DNA of 64,000 bases, from positions 56,478,852 through 56,542,851 of the forward strand of contig NC_089584.1 of the NCBI RefSeq assembly GCF_019320115.1, written 5' to 3'. The stretch is from Miscanthus floridulus. Its lineage: Eukaryota; Streptophyta; Magnoliopsida; Poales; Poaceae. This document shows, in pieces, positions 55,775-64,000 of this stretch; within the stretch, counting starts at the first letter, position 1, and every line of letters begins with the position of its first letter. Below the pieces are notes generated by a model that was given only the letters and a program-made list of their open reading frames with translations, searched no databases and was not told where the DNA came from. The position numbers and the translations under genes were made by a program.

Positions 55775-56490
55775 AATGGATAAGAGTTACATAACCGAGT
55801 AAGAAATTTATAAGGGGAGGAACAATGTAATTATGTGAATGGTAATTATCATGATGCATGCTCATTCCTGTACGTCTTCACAAACTTAGGAAGAATTATT
55901 TCTAACTGACATATACGGTGGCATACATATGTTCTCTCATATATAGCATAACTAGTCGAGCTACATGTTTCGTTGTTAGTGTACCTGCATAAAAGTTTCA
56001 TTTAGGCCCATCCCATAATTAAATATGCATAATGTAAATCTAAATACTTCCATATATGCATACCCATACATATACTTCCATATCAAAGCTACCCGATAAC
56101 AATTTATACCCATAATTAAATACGCACCACATACACATGCAAGCATGCATACATAGTCGCATCAAAGCTAACTCTCCCCGACCGCACGCTCACATCTTGC
56201 GGTCATGCCACTCATCAACTTACCTTGGCGTAGAGGCATTTGATCCATACATTACCATTCAAATGAATGGCATCCATACTATAGCATGCCGTATGGACGA
56301 CGAAAGTAAAAACCCCCATGTTAGTACTTAAATAGCCACCTAATAGTCCTTAATTTGGGCATAAGGAAAGTGATCACTGGCACACTTTAGATTTCAAATA
56401 CCTATTTATATAGCTATCAGTTGCTAGATAAGGTTTTGGAAAACAAAAACTTTTGTTTTAAATACACATGTGACAATTAACGTTGAATCT
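55775..56490 (-). other. Element F leader between PBS and accessory ORF
   Basis: About 700 bp of AT-rich DNA rich in catatatgcat-like repeats. A small plus-strand frame at 56137-56331 has no domain. No gene seen. Confidence 0.5.
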
Positions 56491-56491
56491 T

Positions 56492-56503
56492 GCTCTGATG
56501 CCA
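56492..56503 (-). other. Element F primer-binding site (initiator tRNA-Met type)
   Basis: The minus strand reads TGGCATCAGAGC, one base different from the initiator tRNA-Met site, 2 bp inside the LTR. Confidence 0.8.
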
Positions 56504-56505
56504 GC

Positions 56506-59500
56506 TATCGTAGAACCAACCAATTTATAAGAGTACAAGTAGAATGGCTGCCCGCAAGCGGTCACACTGTCATACTTGAACCCATATAAACCCGGTAGTC
56601 CAGTCGAGTACCATGATGGGTCTCGATAAATGATTTACAACAACCAAGATCGTACATGATTCAACATACATGTCACATATTACATAAAGTTCACAGATAC
56701 ATTTCCATCATCAGAGTATGAAGCAAATTTATTACAAACCAAGTTTGATAAACAAAAGTGGAAGCAAATTAAGTTTGAAAGTAGCATTTGCCAACATAGT
56801 TTGATATAGTGTCAACATACGATCACAGTCCACAAAAGCATGTAGAAGGATTAATAAAGAAGCCTGCCCAACGCTTACTCCTCATCCACAGCGGGATAGA
56901 AACAACTCCTGCAATAACCATGATACATAGTGCCATCTGTAACAATGGGAAATAAACCCTGAGTATGAGAAAGTACTTAGCTAGACTTACCCATCATAAA
57001 CCAGAAATAAAATGACACTAAGGATCATGCAAGGCTGTATAAGTGGAGATAGCTTGGCAACATTTTGCATAAAAAGCAATTAACTCAATTATACAATTAT
57101 AATTTTGTTATCAAGTTAATTATGACTATCCATCTCTAAATTAGCAACTATCATGTGCCAAACATGTGGTATATCATTTTAAGAGCATACACTAGTAACC
57201 ATAGCCGGTATTGTAAATCCATGTTCATGCGAACCATCATGTTCCATAATACAGTTACTACGATGCCAGAGCTAGCTAAGTTTCTCACTATCCGGGAGAG
57301 ACGGCGATTCGAATCGATTTCAACTAGCTGGGAATTTATTCCTAACACAAACCTAGACAGACCTGATCAATGGTCACCTTAGGTCACCTTTGGTACAACT
57401 CAGGTACACATTTCGCAGGGTTCGTACCAGTGCCGCACAATCGGGGACACCAAATGCCAGGACGTTCAGGCCTAGCCTGACCTTGGGCCCAGTCTGGCTC
57501 CCCACAAGGAGCACACAACATGAACAGGGCCTGGCCTGAGTTGAGCTACTCAGCTTTGCGGTCGGAATGAGTTATCCAGCCAGCTAAGTGATAGGCATGC
57601 GTTCAATCTTGTCAGAAGTTCCAACAACGGTACGGTCCTTGATCGGCACAGACAGAATCACATGAGTCAACCTACACATAGACTCCGCCTAACCTCGATT
57701 TATATTACCCCATGGTTCTTTTCCACTGATAGCAAATATAGCCAACCGTGCTTCGGTATCCACCTATATCTCACAGGTGATAGGAAATCACCCTGACTTC
57801 TACCGGTCTAAGCATGGCTAAGCATATATTCGATCCTGGACCTACTATAGGGTTAACGGTGTATATATCTAGACAAGGAATTTATATGCCTCAAGTGGTT
57901 CCGATCAACTCTTATAACCTAATGCATCAATCATAAGGACTTGAGTAATATTTTGTAAAATACTGGGAGACTTAGAATTCTCCGGGGCTTGCCTTTAGAA
58001 AGGAAGTGGGGCGGTGATCAGGGCACTTCGAAAGCTCTTTAGGGATCTACTCCTCTTCTTCAGGAGCTATGGCTTGAGGAATCTCAGTGCTGGTCCCCTT
58101 CCTCTCCTTCGTTGAACTCCAGCAACGTTATCTCTTCCGTCGATCCTAGATGCATGAATATGGCATAAGATATTATGAATGCATACATGCCGACAAGTAT
58201 AGTACGATGCTACATGAAGAATGCATCTTTGTAAGTATTCTTAACAGCATGTTGTTAAAGTAATACCAAGTGTATCACATTTTACTGAGTATGTGCATAT
58301 CTCTTCTTGATTACTAAATCAAACACTTCAACAATTCATTTACTTGCACTACAAAACAGCAGCTACTTATTTTACTCATAACTGAAGTTCTACTTATCCA
58401 AATGCTGTGATCTTGGACTTTCTAGGAAGCTTATAAAATTATCTACATCTCTTATTTAATCACCAAAAGCTAATTCACACTTTATCTTAACCAAAACAGA
58501 CAATCAATCCAGTGCTGTCTAGAAATTTCAGGGAAGCAAGCATTTCAGGATACTAACTTTAAACAGCTATAACTCCTAAACCCTTTGGCCTATTACTCTG
58601 AAATTTTAACACAAGATAAATGAAGAAGTTATCTACAACTTTGTTATTTACCATTTTTATAGCAAACATCATTTTTACTATGCAACATACCAAATCACAG
58701 AATCTGTCCAAAAACTCTTTTCACCTGAATTATAAAGCAACAATATTTCTACTACATGTAAGCATTCAAATTTTGACAACACCAAGTTTACCAACAGTCC
58801 AAGAATACTAAATATACTCAAGAAAACATAATGGTCAAGCCCAAACTATTTATTTAAATGCCTTTATTATTTTATTTAGATACTTAGGTTAAATAATAAA
58901 CATATACTAAATATACATCATCAAATCTTAGAAATTTACAGTGGCTTATTAGTGCTACCAATAGACTACTGTAAAAGTTTCATTCCATTTTAGCAAGTAA
59001 AACACCCTACACAAAAATGACAAGGCAAAAAGGCTTAAAATAGCATAAATAGAAAACCCTAGTGAAAAGTATCAAGCAATAGATTTTATATTTTTCTTAG
59101 CATCCATATGGTACTAGGGACAACCTCCAACAAATTTCATGAATATTGGATTCATAAATAATTTATAAAAATTCATACAAGGATCACCTAATTATAAAAG
59201 GAAAATCTATAACTACAAATCCATACATGCACTGACCCTTAAATTTTTACCAGAGCTTATACTTGTCAAGAACAGCTCACCACACAAATTTCATTAATTT
59301 GTGTAGTAAAGGAACTCTAGATATAAAATAAACAAGTTTACATACATTTAAAAACACATTTCAAAATTCATTTTAAATCTTCTAGAAATTCTACTACAAA
59401 TGCTAATATCATATTTTTCATAAATACTACACTTCCTAAGGAACTCTACAAAATTTGGTTCACAAATTTTGGATCTCTATAGCTCAACTTATCAATTTCC

Positions 59501-61076
59501 AAAGTTACACACAAAAACAGGAATAAATGGACTAGCTTTCTGAACTGAGTCACTGACAGACGGGGTCCACCGGTCAGACGGACCCATGCGTCAGCGACCA
59601 AAAACTAGGGGAGGCAGGCGCTGTTCGAATGCGGGTTAGCTGGTGTTCACCGACTGCTGACATCTACAGGCGATGGAACCTCGACTACTATGAACCCCTC
59701 GACCTAGCGCACACAGTTGGGCTATCTAGGCGGGCGGATTAATGACATGAAGGACGGCGATGGTGGCCATGGCAGCTTGGCGGTGTGGGTCGACGGCGCT
59801 ACAGCTGGCGGTGGCCATGGCGACTCAAGCCAAAGCTCAAACAAGCATCTACTAACTCTGGTGAACCTAGCTCACAAGCTATCCCAGCAAAAGGTGGAAG
59901 GAGATGGCATGGCCACGCTGACGAGGCTCGGCGGTAGAGCTCTGGCAAGGTTGTGCGTGGCACGGTGGCTTACCAGGCATGGTTTGTGAGCACAGGCAGG
60001 CACGGTGAGTCTTGGGGGTGATGGTGGAGGGGTTGAGGTGGCGAATGGGCAAGGTGGAGCTAGCCGGTGCCAGGAATGGCGACGGCGGCGCTTGGTGCTA
60101 GTGGCGGTTGCTGTGGGCAGGCGAAGGAGGAAGCCAGAAAACGAAAATGGTGAGCGCGGGGAGGGAGCAGCAGGTGCGGGGCTTGTTCTAGTGCGCGCTG
60201 GCCCATCGTGGCCACTGCTAGGTAGGGCACTGGTGACGCAGTGGCTTGCTTCTGGCTCCACGCGGCGGACCTTGTTCTGGCGTCGGTCAGCCACTGACGC
60301 CGTTTGATTCAGTCATCAGTGTTCATGATTTTGGCCTGACAGCGTGGTTTGCAGCGAAGAAATCGCCAAATTCGTGGACTGTTAGCTAAAATTTCCTAAA
60401 CCAATGTTGAAGCCCAAAGTACCAGCTCCAATTGTTGTTTAGAACTCAAGCCCTGAATCTCAACCAATCTCAAGTTATGTCATCCCTAAAGTCAGGGCTA
60501 TCTACACTTGTCAGGGTTTAAAACTTACAATAAAAGTTGTTCCTCTTGCCAAATACTACAACTATGCTTTAGTGACCACCTCCATGCAAGGTCTCTAGCA
60601 CATAGTTTAAACTTGGTCAAACATGCTACATTCAAATGATGGTATACACTCAACTATGGCTTAGTGACCAAATTACCCATAACCATGAATACCAAAGTTG
60701 TTCATCATGATCTTCTAAACATGTTTAAGCTATTTGTAAGGTCACACACTCATTTCATACATTAGTTGCTCATAAAGCTTTTCAGGTCAACACACGTAGC
60801 ATCACTTAAGTACTTGATCATGAACAGTGATCTTCATGAACAAGGTTCCATTTATTAACCTAAGTGTAGCTAATATGTTTTAGTGACTCACATCAACCAT
60901 TTACATGTATTCACTCATGATCATATGCATATATATAAAGAAACATAAAATAACAAGCAATGTTACATATGTTTGAATCAAATGTTTCACTTGAAAAAGC
61001 TTAAATATGAATGCTTGATGCTTATGCTCATGTAATGCAAGTCAATTTATGCAAGGCCAACACCTAGGGTGTTACA
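56506..61076 (-). repeat. Element F 5' LTR (4,571 bp)
   Basis: Begins TATCGTAGAACC and ends CACCTAGGGTGTTACA, followed by AGGAC. It aligns with 45237-49848. It contains the frame-broken acidic segment (57976-58146) and the GC-rich island (about 59560-60310) and lacks the block corresponding to about 49209-49305. Confidence 0.92.
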
Positions 61077-61081
61077 AGGAC

Positions 61082-62606
61082 CAAGGCCTCAAGAAGGAAG
61101 GCATCACCCCCATGGACTCTCCATTCTTGGAATTATTCCTAGGAAGGTGTCCCTCCCATTGGGATTATTATACTACCGGTCTAGTTCAGCACTGTGAAGC
61201 ACTTCCGTGTCGACTACATAAACTTCCACGTCGCCGACTTTAACATGGTGTTCCACGCCATCCTTGGCCGACCAACTCTTGCCAAGTTTATGGCTATGTC
61301 ACACTATACATACCTAGTGCTAAAGATGACAACAAAATAGGAGTCCTCTCCCTGCGTGCCGAACCTCGACATCGCCTACAACTGCGAGAAGGAAAGCTTT
61401 ACACTCACCGAGGCAGCCTGACATCTCCATCCATATGCAGGACTACATCATGACTTCATAGGTGATCCCTCTAGAGGACTTGAAGATCCCTACACTAGAA
61501 GCTACCTGAGCTTCAACCAAGTCCTAGGGAGTTCAAGGGAGTGGTCCTTGTCCCCGATGACCAATCCAAGACTGCTCGGATCGGGGCCAACCTTGATTCG
61601 AAATAGGAAGACATGCTCATTAGCTTCCTATGGGAGCATGTCAACAGTTTTTGCATGGAAACCTATGAACATGCCCGGCGTGCCAAGGGAGCTGATTAAG
61701 CACTCCTTAAATGTCTCAGGAGACCACCAAGCCCATCAAGTAGAAGCTTCGATGATTTGTGCTGGACAAAAAAGAGGCTATTAGGGTAGAGATAATCTAA
61801 GCTCTTAGTCGCCAGTTTCATAGAAGAGGTGTACCATCCAAACTTAGCTTGCCAACCTAGTTCTTGTAAGAAAAAAGAATAAAGAATGGTGAATGTGCAG
61901 TTGATTACACCAATCTCAACAAACACTACCCTAAAGACCCCTTTGGCTTGCCTTGCATCGACGAGGTCAGAGATTCTAACAGCTAGTTGTGAGCTCCTAT
62001 GCTTTCTAGATTGCTACTCTGGTTATCAGCAGATCACGCTGAAGGAAGAAGACCAGGTCAAGACATCTTTCATCACACCCTCACACCCTTCGGCACCTAC
62101 TACTACACGACCATGTCCTTCGGACTCCAAAATGCAGGCATGACTTATCAAAGAGCCATCTAGTGCTGTCTCAAGGACCAAATCAGGAAGAATGTCGAAG
62201 CCTACATCAATGATGTGGTAGTTAAGTCCAGGACTGCCTACTCCCTCATCGCCGACCTCACCACAATTTTGAAAGCATTGAACAGTGTACCGATGGAAGC
62301 TAAATCCCACCAAGTGTATTTTTGGTGTTCCAGTCTGGTATACTGCTAGGTAACACCATCAGTCATCGTGGCATCAAAGCCAACCCAAAGAAGATAGTGG
62401 CAATGACCAACATGAAGCTACCGACCTGCGTCAAAGATGTCTAGAAGCTAACAGGGTGCATGGCGGCTTTAAGTCATTTCATATCCCGCCTAGGCTAAAA
62501 GGGACTCCCCTTCTTCAAGCTACTTAAAGCTTAAGAGAAATTCATCTGGTCGAAGGATGCTGACAAGGCATTCACTGAGCTCAAGCAGTTCCTCACCACA
62601 CCTCCA
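61082..62606 (+). pseudogene. Element E protease end and reverse transcriptase
   Basis: Continues from 45236. The protease end reads FHVADFNMVFHAILGRPTLA and KFMAMSHYTYLVLKM. The linker to RT contains SKTARIGANLDSK near 61570, and RT motifs follow in shifting frames: CFLDCYSGYQQITLKEEDQ-like sequence near 62010-62060, MSFGLQNAG-like near 62115, and the polymerase motif YINDVVVKS (about 62203-62230). Tat RTs have YVDD here, so the first catalytic Asp is replaced by Asn. The end reads KLTGCMAALSHFISRLG and DKAFTELKQFLTTPPII, where Cas2 is inserted. Many stops and indels; non-functional. Confidence 0.75.
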
Positions 62607-62611
62607 ATCAT

Positions 62612-63337
62612 TGTAACGTCCCGCCTCTCCGAGGTCGGGCCCGCTTACATCTGGCAGCTTCTCTAGGATATAGACTGCCCTCACAGACCAACACAGGTCT
62701 TTTCTGCGCACTTTGTCCTCACTCGTGCGCACCCAGGAAGAACTTCCTGGTCGGTCACCCATTGCTCCAGGCCATGCACGCTTAACCACGGAGTTATATG
62801 CAGATGGGCTTCCGGAAAAGAAGTTGCAACTTATTGGTATGAGTATCCTATTAATCCTATTAAGCCCTAGGCCGGGATGTTACATCCTCACCCCCTTAAG
62901 AGATCAACGTCCTCGTCGATCAATCCCAAGCCAAGAGCATCCTCTCTTGGCCACGTCCGTGTGTCCAAAGCCAGCGCATGTGCCATGCTGTGTGACCACA
63001 CCGGATCCACACCAGCCATGCGTACCATGCCTGCGCAACTACGACACACACGCCCGTGAAACCACGAGAGTCAGCTCTGATACCATTCTGTAACGTCCCG
63101 CCTCTCTGAGGCCGGGCCCGCTTACATCTGGCAGCTTCTCTAGGACATAGACTACCCTCATAGACCAACATAGGTCTTTTCTGCGCACTTTGTCCTCACT
63201 CGTGCGCACCCGGGAAGAACTTCCCGGTCGGTCACCCATCGCTCCAGGCTTTGCAGATGGGCTTCTGGAAAAGAAGTTGCAACTTATTGGTATGAGTATC
63301 CTATTAATCCTGTTAAGCCCTGGGCCAGGATGTTACA
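62612..63337 (-). mobile_element. Cas2: Cassandra-type TRIM
   Basis: Inserted in element E with a perfect target duplication ATCAT (62607-62611, 63338-63342). Left LTR 62612-62884 (273 bp), interior 62885-63088 (204 bp), right LTR 63089-63337 (249 bp); ends TGTAACGTCCC and GATGTTACA. PBS TGGTATCAGAGC on the minus strand at about 63074-63085 and polypurine tract at 62885-62899. The left LTR keeps the 5S-derived segment; the right LTR has lost about 24 bp of it. Non-coding. Confidence 0.92.
62728..62812 (-). other. 5S rRNA-derived segment in the Cas2 3' LTR
   Basis: The minus strand contains aactccgtggttaagcgtgc and atgggtgacc in 5S gene order. The equivalent stretch in the right LTR lacks the ggttaagcgtgc part. 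Confidence 0.8.
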
Positions 63338-63342
63338 ATCAT

Positions 63343-64000
63343 GACCGCCCCCCAAAAGGATGGGACCCTACTAATCTACATCGCAGCGACCAACTAGGTT
63401 GTTAGCACCTGCCATCATCATTGAGTGAGAAGAGGCCTAGCCATGCATACAAAGTCGAGCGCCCAGTCTAACTTCATTAGCAAGGTCTTAAGTGAGTCTA
63501 AGACTAGCTAGCCGCAACTCCAAAAGCTACTATACACCATCTTGTCACATCCCAGAAGCTCCTCCACTACTTCAATGCCTACCACATAACGGTAGTCATA
63601 GACTACCATCTCAGGTACATTCTCCACAATAAGGAAGCCAATGGCTACATCATCAAATGGGTGGTCAAGCTAGGCACCTATGCCACTGATTTTAGGCTCC
63701 GCCACACTGATCAAGTCACAAGCACTCGACTGATTTCATCATCCGGGTGGACGGATATGCAGACTCCTATCTCAGGTCGACCACCCTCGAGCACTAGACC
63801 ATGTACTTCGATGGATCTCTCAACCTTGACTGTGCTAGGGTAGGCATATATTTCATCTCACCATAAGGGGATAAGCTTCGCTATGTCCTTTGCCTACACT
63901 TCCCAACATCCAATAAAACCACTGAATATGAAGCGGTGCTTTATGGTCTCTGTATAGCTATCGAGCTTAGCATTAAATGCCTCTAGGTGTATAGTGACTC
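63343..64000 (+). pseudogene. Element E RNase H region (runs off the window)
   Basis: After Cas2 the frame continues with a first RNase H-like stretch (KDGTLLIYIAATN near 63355, IVIDYHLRYIL-like near 63595), broken by stops and indels. A second RNase H then starts at MYFDGSLNLD (about 63800), with EYEAVLYGL (about 63925) and a final VYSD at 63990-64000. The Asp-Glu-Asp set of an RNase H is visible. Two RNase H-like domains in a row are a mark of the Tat lineage. Integrase would lie beyond the window. Confidence 0.75.

Larger units (their letters stand above)
45237..61076 (-). mobile_element. Element F: Tekay-type chromovirus with 4.6-kb LTRs, complete, inserted in element E protease
   Basis: A 15,840-bp element: 3' LTR 45237-49848, interior 49849-56505, 5' LTR 56506-61076. 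Flanks are AGGTC (45232-45236) and AGGAC (61077-61081), a target duplication with one difference. In element orientation the LTR reads TGTAACACC ... TTCTACGATA, i.e. TG...TA ends. Interior order is PBS, accessory ORF, gag, protease, RT, RNase H, integrase, chromodomain, polypurine tract. Frameshifts and stops break the coding region at several places. Element H belongs to the same family in the opposite orientation. Confidence 0.9.
35894..64000 (+). mobile_element. Element E: Tat-lineage retrotransposon, the substrate of D, F and Cas2 (right end outside window)
   Basis: Plus-strand coding remnants recur in order between the inserts: leader and gag (35894-37581), gag end and protease start (44565-45236), protease end and RT (61077-62611), RNase H (63343-64000). 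Joining them in order across D, F and Cas2 gives the usual gag-protease-RT-RNase H order, and each break has matching target duplications. The RT-RNase H motifs, including an MYFDGS-type RNase H near 63800, fit the Tat lineage with its two RNase H-like domains. No 5' LTR is visible because H abuts the leader; the 3' end lies beyond the window. Confidence 0.8.

Noticed and set aside
1..64000. Host protein-coding gene, CRISPR array or bacterial operon
   Set aside because: Every coding stretch I could classify belongs to an LTR retrotransposon; no array of regular spacers and no ribosome-binding-site-led gene clusters were seen.

Overview
This 64 kb window looks like plant nuclear DNA, most likely from a large-genome grass (Poaceae). 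It is built almost entirely of LTR retrotransposons nested inside one another. I found no host gene, tRNA gene, CRISPR array or prokaryotic feature. The grass assignment rests on the family mix (Athila, Tat, Tekay-type and CRM-like Ty3/gypsy elements, plus Cassandra TRIM elements with 5S-derived LTRs); I cannot name a species. The CRM-like element and the density of nesting fit pericentromeric heterochromatin, which is inference.

Layout, left to right. Element A (minus, 1 to 12823, running off the left edge) is an Athila-like gag-protease element with no reverse transcriptase or integrase. Its gag is split by element C (minus, 3694-10524, perfect GGGAA target duplication), an internally deleted Athila-like element. 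Element B (minus, 12824-21932) is an Athila-type element with protease, RT, RNase H, integrase and an extra ORF downstream of integrase that has its own TATA box. B's RT is split by a Cassandra TRIM, Cas1 (18275-19650, target duplication CATTC), that later underwent a 609-bp tandem duplication. Element H (plus, 21931-35893) is a Tekay-type chromovirus whose left half is lost. Its integrase is split by element G (plus, 22943-30560, target duplication TTTAG), a CRM-like element with equal 962-bp LTRs and a single 1,677-codon gag-pol frame broken only by seven stop codons.

From about 35893 to the right edge the substrate is element E (plus, Tat lineage). It is interrupted three times: element D (minus Tekay-type, 37582-44559) in gag, element F (minus Tekay-type, 45237-61076, 4.6 kb LTRs) in protease, and a second Cassandra, Cas2 (62612-63337, target duplication ATCAT), in the RT/RNase H region. 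Each insertion was located by matching the interrupted reading frame on both sides together with the LTR ends and target duplications.

Every coding region carries stops, frameshifts or lost catalytic residues, so all are annotated as pseudogenes. A recurring theme is nonsense change of the type C to T in CG or CAG (CHG) context, as expected from deamination of methylated cytosine. The most interesting items for follow-up are a short acidic coding segment inside the LTRs of F and H that shows strongly third-position-biased divergence, the accessory ORFs of B and F, the duplicated Cassandra, the LTR pairs with unusual terminal dinucleotides, and a 98-99% identical block shared by the otherwise divergent elements A and B.
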